Translations under genes and position numbers: made by a program
Part shown: positions 42,538 to 52,022 of the stretch, piece by piece
Layout of the letters: each line of letters begins with the position of its first letter
Position numbering within the stretch: the first letter of the stretch is position 1
Notes under the pieces: generated by a model
The model's database searches: none
What the model was told of the DNA's origin: nothing
The model's input: only the letters and a program-made list of their open reading frames with translations
Assembly: GCA_052174455.1 (NCBI GenBank)
Contig: JBQMRP010000054.1
Coordinates: 1 to 64,000, forward strand
DNA from: Arsenophonus sp052174455
Lineage (GTDB): Bacteria > Pseudomonadota > Gammaproteobacteria > Enterobacterales > Enterobacteriaceae
Length of the DNA stretch: 64,000 nucleotides
Direction: 5' to 3'

Positions 42538-43293
42538 ATGAAACTTATGTATGATAATGATAGCTTACGGCAACGAATTCCGAAGCATGTTGCTATTATT
42601 ATGGATGGTAATGGACGATGGGCGAAACAACATGGAAAATTAAGAATTAATGGGCATCGAGCAGGTACAGAAGCGGTCCAAAAGGTAGTTAAATTTGCTG
42701 TTAAAAATGAAATTCAATCTTTAACACTCTATGCATTTAGTAGTGAAAATTGGAGTCGACCAGAAACTGAAGTTAGTGCTTTAATGGAACTTTTTACTTG
42801 GTTTCTAGATGATGAAGTTAAAAACTTAAATATTCATAATGTTAAATTAACAATTATTGGCGATATAAGTCGATTTAAGTCTAGATTACAAAATCGTATT
42901 AAACATGCGGTTGACTTAACTGCAAATAATACCGGATTGCAACTCAATATTGCCGCTAATTATGGCGGTCGTTGGGATATTACCCATGCAATTGAACTTA
43001 TTGCTAAAAAAATTAAGGCGGGCTCATTATTACCAGAAAATATTAACGAAGATACAGTAAATAAATTTATTAGTCTATATGATCAACCAAGTGTTGATTT
43101 AGTTATTAGAACTGGTAGAGAATATCGCATTAGTAATTTCCTTTTATGGCAGATTGCTTATGCTGAATTTTATTTTACCGATGTGCTCTGGCCGGATTTT
43201 GATGAGGAAACTTTCAAAAGTGCAATTTTGGCTTTTAATCAACGTGAACGACGTTTTGGTAATACTTGGCCTGATGATATCAATGAAAAATAG
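42538..43293 (+). CDS. uppS: Undecaprenyl diphosphate synthase
   Basis: Cis-prenyltransferase that makes the C55 lipid carrier for murein and O-antigen from FPP and IPP. 251 aa (253 in E. coli). Conserved parts: HVAIIMDGNGRWAKQ (catalytic Asp and phosphate-binding region), GHRAGTEAV, LTLYAFSSENWSRP, LNIAANYGGRWDI, and DLVIRTGREYRISNFLLWQIAYAEFYF. The family usually has RTGGE.R at that last site; here it reads RTGREYR, a Gly to Arg change near the IPP-binding arginine. It starts at ATG 42538 after AAAGGA and ends 11 bp before cdsA. Confidence 0.95.
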   Translation: MKLMYDNDSLRQRIPKHVAIIMDGNGRWAKQHGKLRINGHRAGTEAVQKVVKFAVKNEIQSLTLYAFSSENWSRPETEVSALMELFTWFLDDEVKNLNIHNVKLTIIGDISRFKSRLQNRIKHAVDLTANNTGLQLNIAANYGGRWDITHAIELIAKKIKAGSLLPENINEDTVNKFISLYDQPSVDLVIRTGREYRISNFLLWQIAYAEFYFTDVLWPDFDEETFKSAILAFNQRERRFGNTWPDDINEK

Positions 43294-43304
43294 GAGGGGA
43301 ACTT

Positions 43305-44159
43305 TTGCTAAATTTAAATGCTCGTATCATTACAGCTATCATACTTATTCCATTAGTTATCGCTGCACTTTTTTTCTTACCTCTTAACTTATTTGGTTAT
43401 ATTATAATTGTTATTTGCTCATTAGCTGCTTGGGAGTGGAGCGAATTTATTGGTTGGATAGTGCAGATTAAACGAATTATATGTGCTGTTTTATTTGGTA
43501 TTTGTTTATTGTGTTTACAATTATCATTTCAGGATCTTAGTCAATTAACAACAGAGCCTTTGATTATTTATATTTTATCAGCTGGATTAGTTTGGTGGTT
43601 AGTTGCAGTAATATTGGTTATCACTTTTCCTACTTCTGCTCGATTTTGGTCTCAGTCAATAATATTAAAAATATTGTTTGGTATTTTAACTATTTTACCT
43701 TTTTACTGTGGCATCTTGATGTTAAAAAGTATTGATTATCATATTGACGATTTTATCGGTGCTTGGTGGGTGCTTTATGTGATGATATTAGTTTGGAGTG
43801 CAGATAGTGGCGCTTATTTTTTTGGTCATTTGTTTGGTAAACACAAACTGGCATCAAAGGTTTCTCCTAGTAAAACTTTAGAGGGTATGTTAGGTGGTAT
43901 GCTGACAGCAGGTATTATAGCCTGGCTATTTAGTTTATTTGTTCCTGTTTTATTAATTTCCAAAAATTTATTATTTTCTTCTATTATTGTTGTGATTATT
44001 TCTGTTTTTGGTGATTTAACGGAAAGTATGTTTAAACGTCAAGCTGGCATTAAAGATAGTAGTCATTTAATTCCAGGACATGGTGGTGTATTAGATAGAA
44101 TCGATAGCTTAACATCAGCTATACCTGTTTTTGCAGGATTGACATGGTCATTTTTTTAG
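43305..44159 (+). CDS. cdsA: CDP-diglyceride synthetase CdsA
   Basis: Inner-membrane phosphatidate cytidylyltransferase making CDP-diacylglycerol, the precursor of all phospholipids. 284 aa (285 in E. coli), about eight membrane segments. The CDS signature is near the C-terminus: VFGDLTESMFKRQAGIKDSSHLIPGHGGVLDRIDSL. The catalytic-domain segment WSADSGAYFFGHLFGKHKLASKVSPSKTLEG precedes it. The start is a TTG at 43305, preceded by AGGAGGGG. It lies between uppS and rseP with very short gaps. Confidence 0.96.
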   Translation: MLNLNARIITAIILIPLVIAALFFLPLNLFGYIIIVICSLAAWEWSEFIGWIVQIKRIICAVLFGICLLCLQLSFQDLSQLTTEPLIIYILSAGLVWWLVAVILVITFPTSARFWSQSIILKILFGILTILPFYCGILMLKSIDYHIDDFIGAWWVLYVMILVWSADSGAYFFGHLFGKHKLASKVSPSKTLEGMLGGMLTAGIIAWLFSLFVPVLLISKNLLFSSIIVVIISVFGDLTESMFKRQAGIKDSSHLIPGHGGVLDRIDSLTSAIPVFAGLTWSFF

Positions 44160-44174
44160 TTTTTAATGTAAATT

Positions 44175-45527
44175 ATGGAATTTTTTTGGAGTTTAGCTAC
44201 ATTTATTATTGCATTAGGTGTGCTAATTATTGCGCATGAATTTGGCCATTTTTTGGTAGCTAGGTGCTGCGGTATTTATGTTGAGCGTTTCTCTATTGGT
44301 TTTGGAAAAACCTTATGGAGTAAAGTTGATCGCTATGGTACAGAATTTGTTATTGCTCTGATCCCTTTGGGGGGATATATTAAAATGTTAGATGAGCGAG
44401 TTGCTCCTGTAGCACCAGAGCGTCGTCACTTAGCTTTTAATAACAAAACAATAGGTCAGTGTGCTGCAGTAGTTACTGCAGGGCCGATAGCTAATTTTTT
44501 ATTGGCAATATTTATTTATTGGTTAGTTTTTATTATTGGTATACCTTCTGTTCGTCCAGTTATTGAAGATATTCAGTCAAACTCAATTGCTGAACAAGCA
44601 AATATTTCACCAGGTATGGAATTAAAATCAATAGATGGTATCGAAACTCCTGACTGGAACGCGGTTCGTTTTGCCTTAATTAGTAAAATTGGTGATAAAG
44701 AATTAAACTGGAAGGTTTTACCTATTGGTAATTCAATACCGATAAAAAAACTAATTAATTTAAAGGAATGGAATTTTGATCCAGAGACTCAAGATCCAGT
44801 TTTATCTTTGGGGATTATGCCAGTTAGTGCCAGGCAAGATCCCGTTGTGTGTAATATAAAACCTGGTTCAGCAGCGGCATTATCAGGTTTACAAATAGGA
44901 GATAGAATTGTAAAAGTGGGTAAGAAGATAATAGATCTTTGGTATCCATTCGCCTATGTTGTTCAACAAAATCCTAATGTTTCATTATTATTGACAATCG
45001 AAAGACAAGCTGAACAGCAGCAATTAACGTTAACACCGGAAGTAAAAACGATAGCTAAAGGCCGGCAAATTGGATTCGCTGGGCTTGAATTATCAGTAAT
45101 ACCACTTGCAGATGAGTATAAAATTACTCAGAAATATGGTCCGTTTTATGCTTTGTATCATGCAATAGACAAAACTTGGCAGTTGATGAAATTGACAGTT
45201 AGCATGATAGGTAAACTGGTTACTGGTGATATTAAGCTTACTAATCTTAGTGGACCTCTTTCTATTGCAAAAGGAGCCAGTGTTTCTGCTGAGTCTGGGT
45301 TAGTGTATTATTTGATGTTTATTGCATTAATTAGTATCAATTTAGGGGTCATTAATCTGTTTCCTTTACCTGTATTAGATGGTGGGCACTTATTTTTCTT
45401 GCTAATTAAAAAGATTAAAGGAGAGGCAGTATCTAAGCGTGTACAAGACTTCAGTTATCGTATTGGTGCTATTGTATTGATATTATTAATGGGGCTTGCA
45501 CTTTTCAATGATTTCTCTCGTCTTTAA
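44175..45527 (+). CDS. rseP: Site-2 zinc protease RseP
   Basis: Inner-membrane intramembrane metalloprotease that clips RseA in the sigma-E response and clears remnant signal peptides. 450 aa, as in E. coli. The zinc motif HEFGH is in the first membrane segment (residues 21-25). Two PDZ-like domains lie in the periplasmic middle (for example PGSAAALSGLQIGDRIVKVG). The second active-site motif NLFPLPVLDGGH is near residue 395-406. It overlaps no neighbour; bamA follows after 32 bp. No rseA or rpoE is present in this window. Confidence 0.97.
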   Translation: MEFFWSLATFIIALGVLIIAHEFGHFLVARCCGIYVERFSIGFGKTLWSKVDRYGTEFVIALIPLGGYIKMLDERVAPVAPERRHLAFNNKTIGQCAAVVTAGPIANFLLAIFIYWLVFIIGIPSVRPVIEDIQSNSIAEQANISPGMELKSIDGIETPDWNAVRFALISKIGDKELNWKVLPIGNSIPIKKLINLKEWNFDPETQDPVLSLGIMPVSARQDPVVCNIKPGSAAALSGLQIGDRIVKVGKKIIDLWYPFAYVVQQNPNVSLLLTIERQAEQQQLTLTPEVKTIAKGRQIGFAGLELSVIPLADEYKITQKYGPFYALYHAIDKTWQLMKLTVSMIGKLVTGDIKLTNLSGPLSIAKGASVSAESGLVYYLMFIALISINLGVINLFPLPVLDGGHLFFLLIKKIKGEAVSKRVQDFSYRIGAIVLILLMGLALFNDFSRL

Positions 45528-45559
45528 AGAGAGACTAGTTAGGAACACTGATAACAATA

Positions 45560-47962
45560 ATGGCGATAAAAAAGTTGCTCATAGCATCACTGTTATTTAG
45601 CAGTGCCGCTATATATGGTTCAGACGGGTTTGTAGTGCAAGGTATTTATTTTGAAGGTCTTCAACGCGTCTCCGTTGGTACAGCACTATTGAATATGCCT
45701 GTTCGAATAGGGGATATCATTAATAATGATTATATAGCTCGTACTATTCGAGCATTATTTTCAACAGGTAATTTCGAAGATATTCGAGTTTTCCGTGATG
45801 GAAATATGCTGATAATTCAAGTAAAAGAGCGACCAATTATTGTAAAGATTACATCTTTTGCTAATAAATCGCTTAAAGATGATTTATTAAATCAAATTCT
45901 TGAAACTTATAATATTCGAGTTGGTGAACCCCTAGATCGCGCAAAACTAACGAATATCGAAAAGGATCTTAAAGATTTTTATTATAATGTCGGAAAATAT
46001 AATGCAATAGTTAAAGCGGTAGTTACACCGCTACCGCGTAATCGTGTTGACTTAAAATTAATCTTTTCTGAAGGCGTTTCAGCTAAGATCCAACAAATTA
46101 ATATCGTCGGTAATAAAGCATTTATCACAGGTGAGTTGATAAATCGCTTCCAATTACGTGATGACATTCCTTGGTGGAATTTTATTACTGATCAAAAATA
46201 TAAAAAGCAAAAATTGGCTGGCGATTTAGAAACATTGCGCAGTTTTTATCTTAAGAGAGGTTACGCCAAATTTAATATCGATTCAACTAATGTCAGTCTG
46301 ACACCTGATAAGAAAGATATTTATATTACTATCAATATAACAGAGGGCGATAAATACAATATATCGGGCGTTGAATTAAATGGTGAAACCGCTGGTCATT
46401 ATGATGAAATCAAGCAATTGATCACCATCAAACCTTCTTCGCTTTATAACAGTACTGAAGTCAGGAACATGGAGAATAAAATTAAGGATCTTCTTGGTCG
46501 TTATGGTTATGCCTATCCCCGCGTTATTACTCAATCTGAAATTAATGATAAAAATAAAACAGTTAAACTACATGTGAACGTTGATACGGGAAATCGTTTC
46601 TATGTTAGCCAAATTCGTTTTGTTGGTAATCATGTTAGTAAAGATTTTGTTTTGCGTCGTGAGATGCGCCAAATGGAAGGATCTTGGTTAGAGAATGATT
46701 TGGTTAACTTGGGTAAAGAACGATTAAATCGAACTGGTTTTTTTGAAACCGTCGATGTCGAAACGCAACGTGTACTTGCTACACCTGATCAAGTTAATCT
46801 TGTATATAAAGTTAAAGAACGTAATACCGGTTCTATGAATTTTGGTATTGGTTTTGGTACTGAAAGTGGTATCAGTTTCAAAGTTGGTGTTCAACAAAAA
46901 AATTGGCTTGGTACTGGTAATGCCGTTGGAATTAGTGCGAGTAAGAATGATTATTCAACTTACGCGGAATTATCATTAATAGATCCTTACTTTACCGTTA
47001 ATGGTGTTAGCTTAGGTGGACGATTATTCTATAATGATTTTAGTGCGAAGGATGCCGATCTTTCACGCTATAATAATAAAACTTATGGCGTTGATAATAC
47101 TTTGAGTTTTCCTTTTAATGAAAATAATGTATTTAGAATTGGAGCAGGTTTTATTCATAACTCTTTATCTGACATGAAAGCTCAAGTTGGCATGTGGCGT
47201 TATTTACAAAGTATGGGCGAAAATCCTAATTTTAATGATAAAGCATGTTATAATGCTAATGATTTTACCCTTAATTTAGGCTGGATTTATAATAATCTAG
47301 ATCGTGACTTCTTCCCGACCGTGGGAAATAAAACCTCATTAAATAATAAAATTACTATTCCAGGATCTAATAACCAATACTATAAGATTCGATTTGATAC
47401 ATCACAATATTATCCCATTGATGAAGATAAAAAATGGGTATTATTAGGTCGTGCACAGTTAGGATATGGTAATGGCTTTAGTAGTAAAGAATTACCATTT
47501 TATGAAAATTTTTATGCTGGTGCTTCTGGTGCAGTACGTGGTTTCCATTCTAATAATATCGGCCCTAAAGCGATTTATCTTAAAGAAAAAAAAAGTATAG
47601 TAAGTCCAAAATCAGGTAGTCCATCAACAGATGCTGTTGGCGGAAATGCAATAGCAACGGCGTCATTAGAGTTAATTACGCCAACTCCGTTTATTGATGA
47701 AAAGTATGCTAATTTAATCAGAACTTCTTTTTTTATTGATGCGGGTACTGTATGGGATTCGAATTGGAGTAATACTCTCGCAAACTGGAGAACAGGAATG
47801 CCTGACTATGGCAAGGCATCCAATATTCGAGTTTCGATAGGGGTTTCATTACAATGGATGTCACCGATTGGCCCACTGGTCTTCTCTTATGCAAAACCAA
47901 TAAGAGATTATGAAGGTGACAAGTCTGAAGAGTTTCAGTTTAATATTGGTGGAACGTGGTAA
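45560..47962 (+). CDS. bamA: Outer membrane protein assembly factor BamA
   Basis: Essential Omp85 insertase of the outer membrane. 800 aa (810 in E. coli). A signal peptide ends about residue 20 (SSAAIYGSDGFVV), followed by five POTRA domains to about residue 420 (for example IYFEGLQRVSVGTALLNMPV, INIVGNKAF, IRFVGNHVSKDFVLRREMRQMEG) and a 16-strand barrel. The conserved L6 VRGF motif is in GASGAVRGFHSNNIGP, and the protein ends FQFNIGGTW with the barrel terminal signature. It follows rseP and precedes skp, the conserved operon order. Confidence 0.98.
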   Translation: MAIKKLLIASLLFSSAAIYGSDGFVVQGIYFEGLQRVSVGTALLNMPVRIGDIINNDYIARTIRALFSTGNFEDIRVFRDGNMLIIQVKERPIIVKITSFANKSLKDDLLNQILETYNIRVGEPLDRAKLTNIEKDLKDFYYNVGKYNAIVKAVVTPLPRNRVDLKLIFSEGVSAKIQQINIVGNKAFITGELINRFQLRDDIPWWNFITDQKYKKQKLAGDLETLRSFYLKRGYAKFNIDSTNVSLTPDKKDIYITINITEGDKYNISGVELNGETAGHYDEIKQLITIKPSSLYNSTEVRNMENKIKDLLGRYGYAYPRVITQSEINDKNKTVKLHVNVDTGNRFYVSQIRFVGNHVSKDFVLRREMRQMEGSWLENDLVNLGKERLNRTGFFETVDVETQRVLATPDQVNLVYKVKERNTGSMNFGIGFGTESGISFKVGVQQKNWLGTGNAVGISASKNDYSTYAELSLIDPYFTVNGVSLGGRLFYNDFSAKDADLSRYNNKTYGVDNTLSFPFNENNVFRIGAGFIHNSLSDMKAQVGMWRYLQSMGENPNFNDKACYNANDFTLNLGWIYNNLDRDFFPTVGNKTSLNNKITIPGSNNQYYKIRFDTSQYYPIDEDKKWVLLGRAQLGYGNGFSSKELPFYENFYAGASGAVRGFHSNNIGPKAIYLKEKKSIVSPKSGSPSTDAVGGNAIATASLELITPTPFIDEKYANLIRTSFFIDAGTVWDSNWSNTLANWRTGMPDYGKASNIRVSIGVSLQWMSPIGPLVFSYAKPIRDYEGDKSEEFQFNIGGTW

Positions 47963-48021
47963 AATGTCAATTTAATTTATTGATTCGATTGTGATAGATC
48001 AAGAGATAAGGGGTGTTTAGT

Positions 48022-48513
48022 GTGAAAAAATTGTTGTGTGCAGTTAGTTTTGGTTTTATTTTATCTGTATCTACCAGTGCAGATGCAGAAAAGGTTGCCG
48101 TTATTAACGTCGGGGAACTTTTTCAGAACATAGCAATCAGTAAAGCGGTATCTAAGCAACTTGAAAAAGAGTTTCAAGGACGAGATGATAAGTTACAAAA
48201 TATGGAAAAAGATTTACAGGCTCAAGTGGAAAAATTACAAAAAAATGCCGTTAAGCCTAATGAGAAAGATCTGCAAGCGTTTGAAGCTAAGCGGACAGAT
48301 TTTCTTAAAAAAGCACAGCAATTTGAACAAGATAACCAACGTCGCCAACAAGAAGAGCGCAATAAAATATTGCAAACGATAAAGATAGCAACCAAAGCGG
48401 TTGCAGAAAAGGAGCGTTACGACGTGGTTGTTGACGTAAATGCGATTCTTTATCCAGAAAATAGTTCCAACCTAAAAAATATTACCGATCTGGTTAATAA
48501 GAAGGTTAAATAA
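48022..48513 (+). CDS. skp: Periplasmic chaperone Skp
   Basis: Trimeric periplasmic holdase that carries unfolded outer-membrane proteins to BamA. 163 aa from a GTG at 48022, well placed behind AAGGGG; an in-frame GTG at 48013 overlaps that site and is rejected. Signal peptide KKLLCAVSFGFILSVSTSADA, then EKVAVINVGELFQ, and long charged helices (tentacles) with Lys/Gln/Glu-rich heptads between about residues 45 and 130. C-terminus VVVDVNAILYP...ITDLVNKKVK. It ends 3 bp before lpxD. Confidence 0.94.
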   Translation: MKKLLCAVSFGFILSVSTSADAEKVAVINVGELFQNIAISKAVSKQLEKEFQGRDDKLQNMEKDLQAQVEKLQKNAVKPNEKDLQAFEAKRTDFLKKAQQFEQDNQRRQQEERNKILQTIKIATKAVAEKERYDVVVDVNAILYPENSSNLKNITDLVNKKVK

Positions 48514-48516
48514 TAA

Positions 48517-49551
48517 ATGGTTTCTATTCGATTAGCTGATTTAGCCAAAAAATTAGACGCACAGTTACATGGTGATGGTGATATCATTATCACCAGTATT
48601 GGATCTATGCAATTAGCGAAGGAAGGGCAAATTACTTTTTTATCATCGGATAGTCGTTGTTACCTGACACAATTAGCAGAATGTAAAGCTGCTGCTGTTG
48701 TATTAAAGCAGAAAAATTTGCAAGATAGTAAAATAGCAGCTTTAGTGGTTAAAGATCCTTATTTAGCTTATGCTCAATTAGCTCAAATTTTAGATACCAC
48801 GCCTAAACCTGCACAAAATATCCATCCTTCTGCGGTTATTGCAGAAGATGTTCATCTCGGAAAAAATGTTGCCATTGGCGTTAATGCTGTTATCGAGTCA
48901 GGTGTAATATTAGGTAATCAAGTTATTATCGGCGCAGGTTGCTTTATTGGTAAAAAAGTCAAGATCGGCCAGTCTACATGTTTATGGGCAAATGTTTCTA
49001 TCTATCATAACGTCGAGATAGGTAAACACTGTTTGATCCAATCAGGATCAGTTATTGGTTCAGATGGTTTTGGTTATGCAAATAAAAAGGGGCAATGGAT
49101 AAAAATACCTCAATTAGGTTCAGTTATTATTGGTGATAATGTTGAAATTGGTGCTTGTACCACCATTGATCGTGGCGCGCTAGATAATACAATCATTGGT
49201 GATGGGGTCATTATTGATAACCAATGTCAAATTGCTCATAATGTAATTATAGGTGATCACACAGCTATTGCTGGTGGGGTTATTATGGCCGGTAGCCTAA
49301 AAATAGGCCAATATTGTATGATTGGTGGTGCTAGTGTTATTAATGGACATATGGAAATTTGTGATAAAGTTACAATAACTGGAATGGGAATGGTAATGCG
49401 TCCAATTAGTGAGCCTGGAATATACTCTTCTGGCATTCCATTACAGCCAAATAAGGTTTGGCGAAAAACAGCCGCTTTAGTTTTAAATATTAATGAAATA
49501 AGTAAGCGCATGAAAATACTAGAACGTAAGGTATTTAGTAAAGATAACTAA
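48517..49551 (+). CDS. lpxD: UDP-3-O-acylglucosamine N-acyltransferase LpxD
   Basis: Third step of lipid A synthesis: transfers 3-hydroxyacyl from ACP to the 2-amino group. 344 aa (341 in E. coli). An N-terminal uridine-binding domain (IRLADLAKKLDAQLHGDGD) leads into a left-handed beta-helix of hexapeptide repeats (for example IGVNAVIESGVILGNQVIIGAGCFIG). The catalytic-base segment is NQCQIAHNVIIGDHTAIAGG (His in AHN). It starts 3 bp after skp and is separated from fabZ by a 112-bp gap with a GC-rich hairpin. Confidence 0.97.
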   Translation: MVSIRLADLAKKLDAQLHGDGDIIITSIGSMQLAKEGQITFLSSDSRCYLTQLAECKAAAVVLKQKNLQDSKIAALVVKDPYLAYAQLAQILDTTPKPAQNIHPSAVIAEDVHLGKNVAIGVNAVIESGVILGNQVIIGAGCFIGKKVKIGQSTCLWANVSIYHNVEIGKHCLIQSGSVIGSDGFGYANKKGQWIKIPQLGSVIIGDNVEIGACTTIDRGALDNTIIGDGVIIDNQCQIAHNVIIGDHTAIAGGVIMAGSLKIGQYCMIGGASVINGHMEICDKVTITGMGMVMRPISEPGIYSSGIPLQPNKVWRKTAALVLNINEISKRMKILERKVFSKDN

Positions 49552-49575
49552 ATACCGCGTGTAGATTTATTAATT

Positions 49576-49616
49576 GCGGCCTGCAGAATACCTTATTTAG
49601 GGTTAAGGCAGGCCGT
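49576..49616 (+). terminator. GC-rich hairpin between lpxD and fabZ
   Basis: GCGGCCTGC (49576-49584) pairs with GCAGGCCGT (49608-49616), about nine pairs with one G-T, and a 23-base loop. A loosely T-rich stretch follows about 18 bp later. It lies inside the operon, so it could attenuate transcription or act as an mRNA-processing or stability element rather than a full stop. Confidence 0.45.
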
Positions 49617-49663
49617 GTTATTCATATTTAATTTTTTAAATTTAAACAAGAAGAGTCTTTTCT

Positions 49664-50116
49664 ATGAGTGATAAACATACTCTGGATATAGAAGAAATTT
49701 TAGGGTTATTACCCCACCGCTATCCTTTTTTATTAGTTGATCGTGTATTGGATTTTGAAGAAGGTAAATTTTTACGTGCAGTAAAAAATGTCTCTTTTAA
49801 TGAACCTTTTTTTCAAGGTCATTTTCCGGATAAACCAATATTTCCTGGGGTATTAATTCTTGAGGCTATGGCTCAAGCGGCTGGTATTTTAGCCTTTAAG
49901 AGTGTTGGAAAATTAGAGTCTGGTGAACTGTATTATTTTGCTGGTATTAACGAAGCAAGATTTAAACATCCAGTTCAACCTGGCGATCAGATGATCTTTG
50001 AGGTAATCTTTGTTAAAACTAAACGCGGTTTAACGCTTTTTAAAAGTGTTGCAAAAGTGCATGAAAAAGTTGTTTGTGAAGCAACAATGATGTGTGCTCG
50101 TAGCCAAGAAGCGTAA
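49664..50116 (+). CDS. fabZ: 3-hydroxyacyl-ACP dehydratase FabZ
   Basis: Dehydrates 3-hydroxyacyl-ACP in fatty-acid elongation and competes with LpxA for 3-hydroxymyristoyl-ACP. 150 aa (151 in E. coli), hot-dog fold. Segments: ILGLLPHRYPFLLVDRV, the active-site His in FFQGHFPDKPIFPGVLILEAMAQ with Glu in the LEAMAQ helix, and FAGINEARFKHPVQPGDQ. It sits between lpxD and lpxA as in all enterobacteria. Confidence 0.97.
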   Translation: MSDKHTLDIEEILGLLPHRYPFLLVDRVLDFEEGKFLRAVKNVSFNEPFFQGHFPDKPIFPGVLILEAMAQAAGILAFKSVGKLESGELYYFAGINEARFKHPVQPGDQMIFEVIFVKTKRGLTLFKSVAKVHEKVVCEATMMCARSQEA

Positions 50117-50129
50117 AATGAGGGATGAT

Positions 50130-50927
50130 ATGATTAATAAAACAGCGATCATTCACCCATCTTCTATTATCGAAGATGGTGCGATTATCGGTGTAAATGT
50201 CCATATAGGCCCGTTTTGCTATATTGGTTCTCAGGTTGACATCGGTGAAAATACAACACTTAAATCGCATGTGGTTGTCAATGGTAATACTAAAATTGGT
50301 TGTAATAACCAGATATTTCAGTTTGTTACTATAGGTGAAATTAATCAGGATCTAAAATACCAAGGAGAGCTAACTCGAGTTGAGATTGGTGATTGTAATC
50401 GAATTAGGGAGAGTTGTACTATTCACCGTGGTACGCTACAAGGCGAAGGTTTAACCAAAATAGGTAATGATAATCTATTGATGGTAAATACACATATCGC
50501 TCATGATTGTTTCCTAGGTAATTATTGTATTATTGCTAATAACGGTACGCTTGGAGGACATGTTAAACTGGACGATTATGCCATTATTGGTGGCATGAGT
50601 GCAGTGCATCAATTTTGTCAAATTGGTGCTCATGTTATGGTTGGTGGTTGTTCTGGTGTTGCTCAAGATGTTCCGCCTTATGTCATTGCTCAAGGTAATC
50701 ATGCAACTCCTTATGGAGTAAATATTAAAGGTTTAAGACGTCGTGGATTTGATAAAGAATCACTACATGCAATTAGGAATGCATATAAGATCCTTTACCG
50801 TTGTGGTAAAACGCTAGACGAGGCCAGACAAGAATTGATTTCACTAGGTGAAAATAATCAACAAGTAAAAATACTGAGTAATTTTTTAGAGAATTCAATC
50901 AGATCTAATCGCGGAATTATTCGTTAA
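50130..50927 (+). CDS. lpxA: UDP-N-acetylglucosamine acyltransferase LpxA
   Basis: First step of lipid A synthesis: 3-O-acylation of UDP-GlcNAc from 3-hydroxyacyl-ACP. From ATG 50130 (GAGGGA upstream) the protein is 265 aa, close to 262 in E. coli, starting MINKTAIIHPSSIIEDGA. The open frame extends back to 50094 inside fabZ and that extension is rejected. Hexapeptide-repeat beta-helix with FVTIGEINQDLKY, the catalytic His region NTHIAHDCFLGN, GGMSAVHQFCQIGAHVMVGG and the helical C-terminus. A family-C repeat begins about 10 bp after its stop codon, separating it from lpxB. Confidence 0.97.
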   Translation: MINKTAIIHPSSIIEDGAIIGVNVHIGPFCYIGSQVDIGENTTLKSHVVVNGNTKIGCNNQIFQFVTIGEINQDLKYQGELTRVEIGDCNRIRESCTIHRGTLQGEGLTKIGNDNLLMVNTHIAHDCFLGNYCIIANNGTLGGHVKLDDYAIIGGMSAVHQFCQIGAHVMVGGCSGVAQDVPPYVIAQGNHATPYGVNIKGLRRRGFDKESLHAIRNAYKILYRCGKTLDEARQELISLGENNQQVKILSNFLENSIRSNRGIIR

Positions 50928-50936
50928 CTTTTCAGC

Positions 50937-51986
50937 TCAGGATCATTATATAGACCATAGTCGCACATACCTATTATGGTAAGGTACCTACTGAGGGATA
51001 TAGGTGAATGAGAATATTATGCTGATGAGGCTTAATTACCAGGCAATTGCAATACTTAAAATCAGTGCTACTCTTATGGCCTTAAGAGTAGATTGCGTTT
51101 ACTTTTGCTAAGCATTATAACAAATCCAAACTTCTATTTCCTAAAGAGAAAATAGAGATGATATTGATGATTGCAGCCATATTCTGCATCGTTTGCTGAT
51201 AATTTTGTCGCCCGCTAAGAAAATTATAGTCGTTTCTATAAAGAAACTTTTCTTTTTCTCTACGATTTGCTAGCACAGTCGCATACAAATTTCTGAATTC
51301 CGTTCTATCTCAATCGCCTAGATTGCTATTTATACAGGCATGAGTGTGGTTTTCATGAAATAAGGTAATGAAAACACCGAAGCCAAAGTATAAAGTATTT
51401 AAAAGCTATGAGGTTGGTTTGGTTATCTCTATCTAGATATAAAATATCTTTTGCAAATGCAAAATAAAACTTCACGACATTACCTATTAGAAGATGTAGG
51501 TCACATCTATCTATAGGTTTTTATCTGTCTTTATGAGGCAAGATAAGATAGCGACTAAATACTCAACTTTTCTTACGTGATCTTAATCGAGGATGTCCCA
51601 TATCGCTATCCATAAGGTACTTATAAACAATAGCAAAGAACTTGCATACTGTCTTTTTAGTTTGCGAAAATATTTAGTCACCGAAAAATAGGAATTCAAT
51701 TGTTTATGTACAGAGCTTAGTATAATAGAATACCGACTTAGCCTGTCGATATTATCCTTAAACGAATGATATGGTGAGTAATCTAGTAGACGCATAGAAA
51801 GATAGGAGATAAAGCTATTATTTTAATTCTGGTTAAAAATTGTGATTAATCTGTATCGATATGTTTAGCTCTATAGTCAATAATCATTCTAATCAATATT
51901 AGGTAGTAAACTCCATTATAGTTTATGAAAGATCTGTTTAAAGTTAAATTTGAATTATTCAAAAAAACCATACTATATTCCGGAAT
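50937..51986 (+). repeat. Dispersed repeat family C, copy C2
   Basis: About 1.05 kb between lpxA and lpxB, which are adjacent in relatives. The left end TCAGGATCATTATATAG and right end ACTATATTCCGGAA correspond to C1. On the minus strand a 70-codon frame (51795-51583) reads HKQLNSYFSVTKYFRKLKRQ. A matching but shifted reading, KRSNFYFSVTERFRRLK, is found in C3 on the complementary orientation, so this was once coding, probably a transposase of unidentified family. Confidence 0.65.
51940..51976 (+). promoter_or_regulatory. Candidate outward promoter in C2 for lpxB
   Basis: 37 bp identical to the end of C1. The segment holds TTGAAT and TACTAT spaced by 15 bases, ending 46 bp before the lpxB start. 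Because the insertion splits the operon, lpxB and the genes after it would need read-through or a new promoter; this is the best candidate seen. Confidence 0.38.
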
Positions 51987-52022
51987 ATGACAATTAACAA
52001 GTAACCTAAATAGGAGAAATCT

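Noticed and set aside
49257..49511. 84-codon minus-strand open frame
   Set aside because: Antisense to the hexapeptide repeats of lpxD; shadow frame created by the repeat pattern.
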